DNA of 64,000 bases from Azospirillum lipoferum (GCF_024170005.1 NZ_JALJXJ010000010.1:308435-372434); one strand, 5' to 3'; positions 17,145 to 25,821 are shown, counted from the stretch's first letter. Translations and numbers: made by a program. The notes: generated from the sequence alone by a model not told the origin.

Positions 17145-18017
17145 ATGGCGGCGCTTCAACTGCTGGTCAACGGGGTGGCGCTGGGGGCGGCCTATGCCCT
17201 GGTGGCGCTGGGCTTCGTGCTGGTGCTGAACGCCACCTCGGCAGTGAATTTCGCCCAGGGCGATCTCGTCATGGCCGGCGGGCTGCTGGCCGTGGCGCTG
17301 GCGCCGCTGATCCCGCTGCCGGGCATCGTGCTGTTGCCGGTGGTGCTGGTCCTGATGGCGGCGCTGGGGCTGCTGCTGGCATTGGCGGCCTATCTGCCCT
17401 TGCGCCGCCGGCCGCCTGTGTCGGTCTTCATCAGCACGATTGCGGTCGGGATCATCCTTCAAAACGGCGCTGCCATCCTGTTCGGACCGGAGCCGCGCGC
17501 CGCACCGCCGCTGTTCGGCGACGACACTCTCCATATCGCCGGGCTGGCGGTGCCCGAGCAGTCGCTCGCCATCGTCGCGGTGGCGGGGCTGCTGATCGGG
17601 GCGCAGCAATGGGTGTTCGCCCGCACGCAATTGGGCCGCCGGCTGCGCGCCACGGCGCAGGACCCGGAAATGGCGCGCGCCTGCGGCGTGCCGGTCACCG
17701 CGATGATCCTGGTGACCTTCGCCATCGGGGCGGCCTGCGCCGGGGCGGCCGGGCTGCTGCTGGCCAACCGCTATTTCGTCACGCCGACCTCGGGCGGCGA
17801 CCTGATCCTGAAGGCCTACATCGCGGTGACGGTGGGGGGATGGGGTTCCGTGCCGGGGGCGGTGGTGGGCGCTCTGCTGATCGCGCTGTTCGAGGTGGGA
17901 GTGTCGTCGGTCCTCTCCTACCCGGTGGCGCTGGGAGCCCTGTACCTGACGCTGCTGGCGATCCTGGTGCTGCGTCCGCAGGGCCTGTTCGGTGAAGCGG
18001 TGCGCCGCCGTGGCTGA
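17145..18017 (+). CDS. LIV-type ABC transporter permease (LivH family)
   Basis: A 290-residue inner-membrane permease with about eight hydrophobic segments. The start NGVALGAAYALVALGFVLVLNATSAVNFAQGDLVMAGG is characteristic of LivH. The C-terminal half has GGDLILKAYIAVTVGGWGSVPGAVVGALLIALFE, the coupling region. The ATG lies 4 bp after the binding-protein stop codon, so translation is likely coupled. It should pair with the permease half of the next gene. Confidence 0.92.
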   Translation: MAALQLLVNGVALGAAYALVALGFVLVLNATSAVNFAQGDLVMAGGLLAVALAPLIPLPGIVLLPVVLVLMAALGLLLALAAYLPLRRRPPVSVFISTIAVGIILQNGAAILFGPEPRAAPPLFGDDTLHIAGLAVPEQSLAIVAVAGLLIGAQQWVFARTQLGRRLRATAQDPEMARACGVPVTAMILVTFAIGAACAGAAGLLLANRYFVTPTSGGDLILKAYIAVTVGGWGSVPGAVVGALLIALFEVGVSSVLSYPVALGALYLTLLAILVLRPQGLFGEAVRRRG

Positions 18018-19728
18018 GCGATCCTCGCCGCGCGTCCCCTTGATAGCAGGCGCCCTGGCCCTGCTGGTCTATGCGCTGGCCTTCGCTTCCCCCTACGGCC
18101 TGCGTGTCCTGACCGTCGCCGGGGTCTATGCGCTGGCAACCTTCGGCTTCCAGATCGTCTTCGGGCTCGGCGGGGCACTGTCGCTGGCGCAGGGCGCCTT
18201 CTGCGGCGTTGGTGCCTATGTGACGGGCATCCTCGGCAGCCGCTACGGCCTTGGGTTCGAGGCGACATTCCCGCTGTCGATGCTGGTGCCGCTGCTGTTG
18301 GCTCTGCCGGTCGGTCTGGCGGTGCTGCGGCTGGAGTCGCATTACTTCGCCCTGGCGACGCTGGGGATCGCGCAGGTCCTCCATCTGCTGGCGGTGAACC
18401 TGCCGGACCTGACCGGCGGTTCCAACGGGCTGGCGGGGGTGCCGGCGGTGGTGCTGTTCGGCTGGGTGGTGCCACGCGGGCTGCCGATGGCCGGGCTGGT
18501 CTGGGGGCTGGTGGCGCTGGGCGGGCTGATCGGCTGGCGGCTGGCGCGGGGAAGGCTCGGCCGGTCGCTGACCATGCTGCGCGACGATCCGCTAGCGGCG
18601 GGAACGCTGGGGCTCGACGTCGGGCGGCTGCGGCTGACCGCCTTCGGCATCAGCGCGCTGTTCGCCGGGGCCGCCGGGGCGTTGGCCGTGCATACCCAGC
18701 GCGTCGTCTCGCCGGAGGTGCTGGAGTTCCCGGTGATGGTCTCCATCCTCACCATTGCCATCGTCGGCGGGCGTGGGCGGATGGCCGGTGCGGTGCTGGG
18801 TGCCGTGCTGCTGCTGCATCTGCCGGAATGGTTCCGGTTCCTGGAGCGTGGCTATCTCGTCGTCTATGGCGTGGCATTGCTGGCAACCGTGGTGCTGGCG
18901 CCGGACGGGCTGACCGGTCTGCTCGACCGCATCGCCGTCTGCCTGTTCGGCCGCAGGCAGCGTACCCCGGTCGAGACAAGGGAACCACCACTGCCGCTCG
19001 ACCTGCCGGACGGGATGACGGTGGAGGGCTTGCGGAAGTCCTTCGGCGGCGTCCTGGCGGTGGATGATGTGTCGCTGGACCTGCGGCCGGGCACCATCAC
19101 CGGACTGATCGGCCCGAACGGCTCCGGCAAATCCACGGTCATCAACCTGCTGTCGGGGCTGGAACGGCCGGATGCCGGGCGGGTGCAACTCGGTGGACGG
19201 GAGGTCACCGGCGCCCGCGCCGACCGGCTGGCCCGTGCCGGGCTGGCCCGCAGCTTCCAGGCGGCGGCGCTGCCCGCCGGCGCCGGAGTGCTGGAGGCGG
19301 TCGCCGCCGCCCGCCTTGCCTTCGATCCCGATGCCAAAACGGCGGAGGCGCATGCCGGCTGGGCGCTCGGCCGGCTGGGCATCGGCGAACTTGCCGCACA
19401 CTCCTGCGACGGGCTGCCGGCGGCGTTGCGGCGCCGGGTGGAACTTGCGCGTGCTCTGGTCCGCCGGCCGGTAGTCCTGCTGCTCGACGAACCCGCCGCC
19501 GGTCTGACCGACGGCGAGAAGGCGGACCTGGCCGCCCTGCTGCGCGACTTGGCGGGGGAGGGGATGGCGATCCTGCTGGTGGAACATGACATGGGCTTCC
19601 TGCTGCCGCTCGCCGGCCGGGTGCTGTGCCTCGACCGCGGGCGGGTGATCTATGACGGCCCGGCCGGCGGCGTGCGCCATGACCCGGTGGTGGCCGCCGC
19701 CTATCTTGGCCGGGTGGCGTCGGCATGA
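18010..19728 (+). CDS. LIV-type ABC transporter permease-ATPase fusion (LivM-LivG)
   Basis: A 572-residue protein joining a LivM-type permease (about residues 10-310) to an ATPase domain (about 335-570). The permease half has ALATFGFQIVFGLGGALSLAQGAFCGVGAYV. The ATPase half has Walker A GPNGSGKST (about 368-376), Walker B VVLLLDEP (about 488-495) and a histidine switch in LLVEHDMGF. The ABC signature is abnormal: the expected LSGGQ-like loop reads LPAAL (about 469-473), with no Gly pair. The GTG at 18010 overlaps the preceding stop; another GTG at 17992 is possible. Fused LivM-LivG proteins are known, but the altered signature is unusual. Confidence 0.9.
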   Translation: MAERSSPRVPLIAGALALLVYALAFASPYGLRVLTVAGVYALATFGFQIVFGLGGALSLAQGAFCGVGAYVTGILGSRYGLGFEATFPLSMLVPLLLALPVGLAVLRLESHYFALATLGIAQVLHLLAVNLPDLTGGSNGLAGVPAVVLFGWVVPRGLPMAGLVWGLVALGGLIGWRLARGRLGRSLTMLRDDPLAAGTLGLDVGRLRLTAFGISALFAGAAGALAVHTQRVVSPEVLEFPVMVSILTIAIVGGRGRMAGAVLGAVLLLHLPEWFRFLERGYLVVYGVALLATVVLAPDGLTGLLDRIAVCLFGRRQRTPVETREPPLPLDLPDGMTVEGLRKSFGGVLAVDDVSLDLRPGTITGLIGPNGSGKSTVINLLSGLERPDAGRVQLGGREVTGARADRLARAGLARSFQAAALPAGAGVLEAVAAARLAFDPDAKTAEAHAGWALGRLGIGELAAHSCDGLPAALRRRVELARALVRRPVVLLLDEPAAGLTDGEKADLAALLRDLAGEGMAILLVEHDMGFLLPLAGRVLCLDRGRVIYDGPAGGVRHDPVVAAAYLGRVASA

Positions 19729-20426
19729 GCGCGCTGCTGACCGTCCGCGGCCTGACCGCCGGCTATGGCGGCGCCACTGCGCTCGACGACGTCTCACTCA
19801 GCCTCGCTGCGGGGGAGACGGTGGCGCTGCTCGGCGCTAACGGGGCCGGGAAGTCGACGCTGCTGAAGGCTCTGCTCGGGCTGGTGCCGGCATGGGGGGA
19901 GCTTCGCTTCGACGGCGCCGACCTCGGTGGCCTCGCGACCGAGACGCGGGTTCGGCGCGGCATCGGCTATGTGCCGGAGGGGCGGCGGGTCTTTCCCGGC
20001 ATGAGCGTGCGCGACAATCTGGAGGTCGCCGGCCTGCCCGCCGCCCGCGAGCGCGCGCAGGATGTCGAGCGCATCTTCGCCCTGTTTCCAGACCTCGCGC
20101 TCAAGAGCGGGGAGAGTGCCTGGCGGCTGTCCGGCGGCCAGCAGCAGATGCTGAGCCTGGGGCGCGCGCTGATGGGCCGGCCGCGCCTGCTCCTGCTGGA
20201 TGAACCGTCGCTTGGTCTGTCGCCCAGGCTGGCCGACGAGCTGTTCGTCGCCGTCCGCCGTATCGCTGGCACCGGCACCGCCGTGTTGCTGGCCGAGCAG
20301 AGTGCCGCCCGCGCACTGACGGTCGCACCGCGCGCCGTTCTGCTGCGGGTTGGCCGCGTCGTCGGCGACGGGCCGGTGGCGTCGCTGTCGGAAGAGACCC
20401 TGCGCGAGGTTTTTTTCGGTGTTTAG
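19725..20426 (+). CDS. LIV-type ABC transporter ATPase (LivF family)
   Basis: A 233-residue cytoplasmic ATPase. Walker A is GANGAGKST (about residues 37-45), the signature LSGGQQQMLSLGRALM is intact, Walker B is LLLLDEPSLGLSP, and the LivF-typical IGYVPEGRRVFPGMSVRDNLEVAG is present. It starts inside the stop region of the fusion gene (4-bp overlap). With the degenerate signature in the fused partner, this subunit should contribute the only complete signature loop, making an asymmetric ATPase pair. Confidence 0.93.
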   Translation: MSALLTVRGLTAGYGGATALDDVSLSLAAGETVALLGANGAGKSTLLKALLGLVPAWGELRFDGADLGGLATETRVRRGIGYVPEGRRVFPGMSVRDNLEVAGLPAARERAQDVERIFALFPDLALKSGESAWRLSGGQQQMLSLGRALMGRPRLLLLDEPSLGLSPRLADELFVAVRRIAGTGTAVLLAEQSAARALTVAPRAVLLRVGRVVGDGPVASLSEETLREVFFGV

Positions 20427-20552
20427 CGAAAATTCCCTGCGTGTCCTGTGCAACAGGTGTCTGCCTCCTGCAACAGGACGGGCGGTTGGACTTGCGGACG
20501 GGGGCAGGCGCGGATAGCTTCGCCGCCACAACCATCTATGGATTACCTCGTC

Positions 20553-21923
20553 ATGACCGCCCGCTTCGCCGCATCGCTGTCCGCGCTTCTCCTGCTGGGG
20601 GTGGCGTCGGCTCCGGCGATGGCCGAACTGGTGCCGGTGCAGCCGACGATTCCTCCAGCCGCCTATTACGGCCTGCCCGAGCCGGAGGCCGAGATCGTCG
20701 TTCCAGGCGGTACGGTGCAGGACGCGAGGCCGGGCGTTGCGCCAGGGACTGCGCCGTCCACTGCACCGGGCAAACCGTCCGCCTCGGCTCCCGCTCCCGC
20801 CAAGCCCGACGGGCCGGGCGAACTGATCGAGAGCTGGGACGGCGGGGCCGCCAAGAAGAAGGACGGCAGCTTCGCCTATTGCGTGGTGGAGGGGGAATTC
20901 ACCTCCGGCCATGTGCTGATGTTCGCCCGCAGCCCGAAGGGAGAGACCAACATCGGCATCGGCATTCCCGGCGCCGACCTGCCCAAGGGGGGCGAATGGC
21001 CGGTGACCATCGAGGTGGACAAGAAGCTGAAGCGGGAACGGACCGCCGTCGCCTCCCAGCCGGACATGCTGGTGGTCTCCAACGGCAAGGACGAGGATCT
21101 GATCAACGCCCTGATGGGCGGCAACGAGCTGGTGGTGTCGTCGGCCAGCGACCGCATCGTCTTCAAGCTGGCCGGCACCAAGAAGGTGCTGGGCGACCTG
21201 AGGACCTGCGTCGACAAGGGCGGCAACGTTCCGCCGATCAAGGTCGCCGCCGGCCGTCCGGCGGACAGGGACAGGAAGAACCGCCTGCCGGAAGGGCTGG
21301 ACAGCCTGCTGACCGCCGCCGGCGTCCATGATGCCGAACTGGTGCCGATGGACAATGTCCCGCAGGACCGCCGGCCGGCCGACGTCGCCTGGCGTTTCGG
21401 CCCCATCGTCGGCGGTATCCGCGAACGCGCGGTGGGCGAGGGTGCCAAGATCGACGAGCTGTCCGACAGTTTTGCCGACGCGATGAAGCAGCGTTGCGAC
21501 GGCACGCCGACCGTCACCCTGAACCAGTCCGAACAGGCGGGTGCCGTGTCGCTGCGTACGGGATCGGTCGATTGCGCGATGCCGCAGGGCAAGCTGCACG
21601 TCACGCTGAACTTCCTGCTGTCCCAGCGCCGCCTGTTCACCGTCATCTTCCACGAGGCCGGCGAACCCGACGTTGCGCTGGCCGACAAGGTGCGCGACAA
21701 CCTCGTCCAGGTGTTGCGCCGCGCCGGAGTTGCCCCTGCACCCGTCGCCACGGATGCGTCCCCAGCCCAGCCGGCTCCCATTCAGCCTGCTCCTGCTCAG
21801 GCCGCACCGGCACCGGCCGCGCAGGTTCCCGCACCGGCTCCCGCCGCTCCGCCGGCCACCCCGGCGGCACCCCCTCCGGCGACGGTGAAGCCGCAATCGA
21901 AACCGCAGCCGTCGAAGCCCTGA
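20553..21923 (+). CDS. Exported protein of unknown function with a Pro/Ala-rich C-terminal tail
   Basis: A 456-residue protein with a signal peptide (MTARFAASLSALLLLG, cleavage near APAMA). A linker rich in Pro and Ala follows to about residue 85, then a domain with SFAYCVVEGEFTSGHVLMFARSPKG, a Lys-rich DKKLKRERTA stretch, LINALMGGNELVV and a second Cys, then a third region, and finally about 65 residues of almost pure Pro/Ala. The middle domain resembles the small exported protein at 4387-4881. Pro/Ala tails often span the periplasm or peptidoglycan. The start is uncertain: an ATG at 20538 is also possible and neither has a clear ribosome-binding site. Confidence 0.78.
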   Translation: MTARFAASLSALLLLGVASAPAMAELVPVQPTIPPAAYYGLPEPEAEIVVPGGTVQDARPGVAPGTAPSTAPGKPSASAPAPAKPDGPGELIESWDGGAAKKKDGSFAYCVVEGEFTSGHVLMFARSPKGETNIGIGIPGADLPKGGEWPVTIEVDKKLKRERTAVASQPDMLVVSNGKDEDLINALMGGNELVVSSASDRIVFKLAGTKKVLGDLRTCVDKGGNVPPIKVAAGRPADRDRKNRLPEGLDSLLTAAGVHDAELVPMDNVPQDRRPADVAWRFGPIVGGIRERAVGEGAKIDELSDSFADAMKQRCDGTPTVTLNQSEQAGAVSLRTGSVDCAMPQGKLHVTLNFLLSQRRLFTVIFHEAGEPDVALADKVRDNLVQVLRRAGVAPAPVATDASPAQPAPIQPAPAQAAPAPAAQVPAPAPAAPPATPAAPPPATVKPQSKPQPSKP

Positions 21924-21933
21924 CGGAACTCAC

Positions 21934-21967
21934 GCCCTTCCGGCCCATTGTCCCCTTACGGAAGGGC
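21934..21967 (+). terminator. Possible terminator hairpin
   Basis: A 9-bp inverted repeat (21934-21942 with 21959-21967) with a 16-base loop lies between the exported protein gene and the ClC gene. There is no T-run, so read-through is possible. Confidence 0.35.
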
Positions 21968-21984
21968 CATCAATCAGCGTGATC

Positions 21985-23826
21985 ATGCCTGACAATTCCG
22001 CCTCCATCGACGGCGTGGGCGACAACGCCCGCGCCGGAAGCGATCCCTATGCGGCACTCGATGCGTCTGCCGCCACCACCCTGTCCGAGCGTTGGAGCGT
22101 GCGCAACAGCGCGCTTGCCGTGGTCGTGCTCGCCGCACTGGTCGGCGGTGCCGTCGGGCTGGCGGTGGGCCTCCTGCACGAAGCGGTGCTGCTGATGCAG
22201 GCGCTGGCCTTCGATCTGCCCGACGGCGAGCGGCTGGGGCAGGGCGTGCCCGACCTGCTGCGCACGCTCGGCGTGCCGGTGGTGGGCGGACTGCTGCTGG
22301 GCATCCTGTCGGTGCTGGTGCGGCGCTGGCGCCCCAACGCCATTGTCGACGCGGTGGAGGCGAATGCGCTCTATGGCGGCAAGATGTCGCTGATCGACAG
22401 CCTGCGGCTGACGGTGACGACCGCCCTGTCCAACGCCTCGGGTGCGTCGGTCGGCATGGAGGCGGCCTATACCCAGGCCGGCGCCGGGCTCGCGTCCTCG
22501 CTGGGCCAGCGGTTGCGGTTGCGCCGAGCAGATCTGCGCACCATGGTCGGCTGCGGGGCGGCCGCGGCCATCGCCGCGGCCTATCACGCGCCGCTGGCCG
22601 GGGCCTTCTATGCCTTCGAACTGGTTCTCGGCGGTTACACGCTGGCGGTGCTGGCCCCGGTTGGGGCGGCGGCGGCGCTGGGAGTGGCGGCGTCGGCCCT
22701 GTTGACCGGCGGCGAGGTGCCACTGGCGCTCGGCCGGCCGGTGGAGATCGCCGGCTGGGATTATGCCGCCTGCGGTGTCGTCGGCTTCCTGGCCGGCTGG
22801 CTCAGCATCCTCGCCATGCAGGCGGTCACGATGGCGGAGCGCGGGTTCAACCGGCTGCCGGTTCCCCGCTGGATGCGCCCGGCGATCGGTGGGCTGACGG
22901 TCGGCGGACTGGCGCTGGCGGTGCCGGCGGTGATGGGCAGCGGCCCGGGCGCCGTGCCGCCGGAATTGGCCGGCGGCGCGCTGGCACTGGCCCTGACGCT
23001 GGTGGCGAAGATCCTGGCGTCGGCGCTGTCGCTGGGTTCGGGCTTCCGCGGCGGCCTGTTCAGCGCCTCTCTGTTCATCGGCGGGCTGTTCGGCGGCCTG
23101 CTGGGACAGGTGACCTCTACCGTCCTGCCGGGCCTGGGGATCGACGGCGGCCTGCTGCTGCTGGTCGGCATGGGGTCGGTCGCCGCCGGCATCGTCGGCG
23201 CGCCGGTGACCATGGTGCTGCTGGTGCTGGAGACGACGCAGGATCTGTGGGCGGCGTCGGGCGTGCTGATCGGGGTCGTTCTGTCGACCACCGTGGTCCG
23301 GCAGGCCTTCGGCTATTCCTTCGCCACTTGGCGTTTCCACCTGCGCGGCGTGCCGATCCGCGGCGCCTACGACATCGGCTGGCTGTCGGAACTGACGGCT
23401 TTCCGGCTGATGCGCCGGGATGCCAAGACCGTGCCGGCCACCTTGACGGTGGAGGCGCTGCGCCGTCTCTATCCACTGGGCTCCACCAAGGCGGTCTTCG
23501 CGGTGGACGAGACGGGCCGTTATGCCGGTCTGGTCGATATGTCGCTGATCCACGACCCCGACCAGAACGCTGCGGCGACCGAGACCCGGGTTGGGTCGCT
23601 CGCCTGCAAGTCCGACGCGGTGCTGATGCCCGGTGACGATGCCCGCACCGTGCTCAACCGCTTTGGCAGCGAGGAGGTGGAAGCCTTGCCGGTCCTTTCC
23701 TCCCCCACCGACCGCCGGATCATCGGCTATGTGACGGAATCCTTCGCGCTGCGCCGCTATTCCCAGGCGCTGGAACGCCAGCGTGGCGAGGATCTGGGCG
23801 AGCGCGGACTTTGGGGCCGCGACTGA
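21985..23826 (+). CDS. ClC-family chloride channel/antiporter with CBS domains
   Basis: A 613-residue protein. The N-terminal 430 residues hold more than ten hydrophobic segments of the ClC fold, with SNASGASVGMEAAYTQ carrying the gating Glu (canonical GREGP), and GSGFRGGLFSASLFIGG from the second half. The canonical GSGIP selectivity loop is not obvious, so ion selectivity is uncertain. The C-terminal 170 residues form a pair of CBS modules (AVFAVDETGRYAGLVDMSLI, then LPVLSSPTDRRIIGYVTE) that may bind nucleotides and regulate the pore. A GTG at 21979 could extend it by two residues. A strong terminator follows the stop. Confidence 0.9.
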   Translation: MPDNSASIDGVGDNARAGSDPYAALDASAATTLSERWSVRNSALAVVVLAALVGGAVGLAVGLLHEAVLLMQALAFDLPDGERLGQGVPDLLRTLGVPVVGGLLLGILSVLVRRWRPNAIVDAVEANALYGGKMSLIDSLRLTVTTALSNASGASVGMEAAYTQAGAGLASSLGQRLRLRRADLRTMVGCGAAAAIAAAYHAPLAGAFYAFELVLGGYTLAVLAPVGAAAALGVAASALLTGGEVPLALGRPVEIAGWDYAACGVVGFLAGWLSILAMQAVTMAERGFNRLPVPRWMRPAIGGLTVGGLALAVPAVMGSGPGAVPPELAGGALALALTLVAKILASALSLGSGFRGGLFSASLFIGGLFGGLLGQVTSTVLPGLGIDGGLLLLVGMGSVAAGIVGAPVTMVLLVLETTQDLWAASGVLIGVVLSTTVVRQAFGYSFATWRFHLRGVPIRGAYDIGWLSELTAFRLMRRDAKTVPATLTVEALRRLYPLGSTKAVFAVDETGRYAGLVDMSLIHDPDQNAAATETRVGSLACKSDAVLMPGDDARTVLNRFGSEEVEALPVLSSPTDRRIIGYVTESFALRRYSQALERQRGEDLGERGLWGRD

Positions 23827-23838
23827 CCTGGGAAAAGG

Positions 23839-23872
23839 CAACGCCGGTTCCGGAGCCCCGGAACCGGCGTTG
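23839..23872. terminator. Bidirectional terminator
   Basis: A perfect 15-bp stem (23839-23853 with 23858-23872) with a 4-base loop lies between convergent genes. On the minus strand CCTTTTCCC follows, giving a short T-run for the lipoprotein gene. Confidence 0.85.
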
Positions 23873-23894
23873 CGGTGGCCGCTTCAGGTCGCGG

Positions 23895-24581
23895 TTACTG
23901 CTGGGTGCCGGTCGTGCCGGTGGCGCCCGGCGTGGTGGTGTCGCTCGGCATCGTGTTGCCGGTCGTGCCGCTGGTGTTCCCCGTGCTGGTGCCGGTGGTG
24001 CCGGCCGTACCGGTGGTGTTGCCGGTGCGGGTACCGCTGGTGTTGCCGGAGGTCGCCTGACCGTTACCGCTGAGGTTCAGCGCGGCCATCGTCTGCTGGT
24101 CGGCGCGGCCGGTGGCGCGCAGGCCGTTGTCGCGCTGGAACTTCATCAGGGCGCTGCGGGTGCTGGCGCCCCAGACACCGTCGACGGTGATGTCGCGGCC
24201 GTCGTTGCGATCGTTGAGAGCCTGCTGGAGTTCGCGTACCTGATCGTGGCTCAGCCTGGTGTTGGACGCCATGCTGCCGGAATGGTTGGCCGACGACCGG
24301 CGCGTGGAGCTGCCCGAGGTCTCGTCTCGCACCTCGGCGGTGGCGCGGTCGGTCACGCGGTCGGTCTTCTTGCTGAGGCTTTCGTCCATGCTGTTGCCGG
24401 CCACCGCGCCGCCGACACCGCCGACCACCGCGCCGACCGGACCGCCGACGACGGCGCCGGCGACCGCACCTGAACCGGCGCCGGTGGCCGTCCGCGAGGT
24501 TTCCGTGCTGCCGCAGGCGCTGAGCGCGAACAGGGCGCCGGCCGCGGTGGCGGTCATGACGATCTTCGAAATCCCACGCAT
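23895..24581 (-). CDS. Peptidoglycan-binding lipoprotein with glycine-zipper and Thr/Gly/Asn-rich tail
   Basis: A 228-residue lipoprotein. The signal peptide ends in the lipobox LSAC (about residue 22), followed by a glycine-zipper hydrophobic segment (GAVAGAVVGGPVGAVVGGVGGAVAG). The middle part is a peptidoglycan-binding domain 1: LSHDQVRELQQALNDRNDGRDITVDGVWGASTRSALMKFQRDNGL. The last 55 residues are low-complexity Thr, Gly, Asn and Ser. The ATG at 24581 is preferred over the one at 24590 because AAGGA is well spaced from it. It follows the 115-residue gene by 18 bp. Confidence 0.85.
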   Translation of the reverse strand: MRGISKIVMTATAAGALFALSACGSTETSRTATGAGSGAVAGAVVGGPVGAVVGGVGGAVAGNSMDESLSKKTDRVTDRATAEVRDETSGSSTRRSSANHSGSMASNTRLSHDQVRELQQALNDRNDGRDITVDGVWGASTRSALMKFQRDNGLRATGRADQQTMAALNLSGNGQATSGNTSGTRTGNTTGTAGTTGTSTGNTSGTTGNTMPSDTTTPGATGTTGTQQ

Positions 24582-24599
24582 GGTTGCCATCCTTCTCGA

Positions 24600-24947
24600 T
24601 TACGATTCGATGTTGGCGACCCGCCGCCCGGTGCGGCCTGTACTGTCCTGCCGCACGGCAAGCGACAGCTGGGTCATGTGATGAACAATCAGCAGCGGGC
24701 CTTCTTGTTCCCTGACGTCGCCCCAGGATTTTCCGCCGGCGCCCTTCACCATGACGCAAACGAAGCCTCGGCCGGAGTAATACTCCGCCATTGCCCCGCT
24801 CTGTTCGCCCGATATGTGGTGGTGAATGGCGCTGACCGTTGCAGAGGCAGGCTTTTTGCGCGATGCCGGCACCGGGGCCCGGCTGCCGGTCGCCGCGTCG
24901 CTCCACGCCGGGCCGGAAGCGGAGCCTGCGTGTTCTTCCGTGCTCAT
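24600..24947 (-). CDS. Hypothetical protein, 115 residues
   Basis: I do not recognise this protein. It begins with a Ser/Ala/Pro-rich stretch of about 50 residues, then a compact domain GRGFVCVMVKGAGGKSWGDV followed by LLIVHHMTQLSLAVRQD. There is no signal peptide or membrane segment. The ATG at 24947 has AAAGGG close upstream. The gene is tightly placed between the membrane-protein gene ending at 24961 and the lipoprotein gene starting at 24581, all on the same strand, which suggests a three-gene unit. Composition is like its neighbours. Confidence 0.6.
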   Translation of the reverse strand: MSTEEHAGSASGPAWSDAATGSRAPVPASRKKPASATVSAIHHHISGEQSGAMAEYYSGRGFVCVMVKGAGGKSWGDVREQEGPLLIVHHMTQLSLAVRQDSTGRTGRRVANIES

Positions 24948-24960
24948 CCCTTTGCGCCGC

Positions 24961-25821
24961 CTAAAGCGCGGCCCTTCCGCCCTGTCCGGGAGCGGGCCTG
25001 AACCAGTCCAGGCAGCCGGCCGGGACCACGCCGTTGCTGACCAGCAGCGCGCCCCCCTGATAGAGGTCGAGCGCGCTGCCACCATCAGGCAAGTCGACGG
25101 CCCAGAGCCGGCCGCTGGGGTCGCTCCACACTGTCCGGCCATCGACGGAGGCCAGCGCCGCCAGCGCCTCACCGGCGGTGGTGCCCGGACGAAACAGCAC
25201 CAGAGCGGTGGTGACGCCCGGCGGCGGCAGTGTGGCGACCGCCCCCGCGACCCCGACGGCGAGCGTCAGCAGCACCGGCACCGCTGCGCGTCGCCTGCCG
25301 CTGCTTCCGCCTGCTGCTCCGCTCTCCCCCCGCGTCAGCAGCCATCCGGCCAGCATCACCGCGACGCCGAAGACGAAGAACCACAGCAGATCCCAGAACA
25401 GCCTGTTCTCCACATCCATGCGGATGCGGTGCAGGCCGAGCAGCCAGTGCGACAGCAGCCCGTCCAGGATATGCCAAGCGCCGAAGCCCAGCAGTGCCCA
25501 CCCCATCAGCCTGCGCCCCCCGACATGGGTCAGTCCCGCGCGCCCGCGCCACAGAAGCCAAAGCCCCAGGGCGGCAATCAGATACATCAGGGTGTGGAAC
25601 AGCCCGTCGGCCAGGATCTGGACGGTGATGTCGGCATAGGCCGGGCTGGCGAGGCCGGACAGCAGATGGTGCCATTGCAGGATCTGGTGCAGCAGGATCC
25701 CGTCGAAGAACCCGCCCAACGCGAAGCCCAGGCTGAATACGCCCGGAAGCAGTGCCCGCCCCGGTCCTTGCTGGATATCCGACATGGGAAGGGGCGGCGG
25801 CAGAGGATCGGCGGCGGTCAT
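24961..25821 (-). CDS. DUF2243-type integral membrane protein
   Basis: A 286-residue protein. The first 200 residues hold four to five hydrophobic segments with GVFSLGFALGGFFDGILLHQILQWHHLLSG and GWALLGFGAWHILDGLLSHWLLGLHRIR, the His/Asp-rich pattern of the DUF2243 family, whose function is unknown. After another hydrophobic segment a C-terminal region of about 75 residues (TTALVLFRPGTTAGEALAAL, then VDLPDGGSALDLYQGGALLVSNG) appears to be an added domain. The ATG at 25821 was chosen for family length; the frame is open to 26016. Confidence 0.78.
   Translation of the reverse strand: MTAADPLPPPLPMSDIQQGPGRALLPGVFSLGFALGGFFDGILLHQILQWHHLLSGLASPAYADITVQILADGLFHTLMYLIAALGLWLLWRGRAGLTHVGGRRLMGWALLGFGAWHILDGLLSHWLLGLHRIRMDVENRLFWDLLWFFVFGVAVMLAGWLLTRGESGAAGGSSGRRRAAVPVLLTLAVGVAGAVATLPPPGVTTALVLFRPGTTAGEALAALASVDGRTVWSDPSGRLWAVDLPDGGSALDLYQGGALLVSNGVVPAGCLDWFRPAPGQGGRAAL

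Noticed and set aside
19794..21896. A 700-residue minus-strand frame opposite livF and the exported protein gene
   Set aside because: It overlaps two well-supported genes and its Arg/Gly/His-rich translation is typical of an antisense shadow.
23839..23872. Possible repeat element or insertion end between the ClC and lipoprotein genes
   Set aside because: The single perfect hairpin between convergent genes is better explained as a terminator; no second copy or target duplication was seen.
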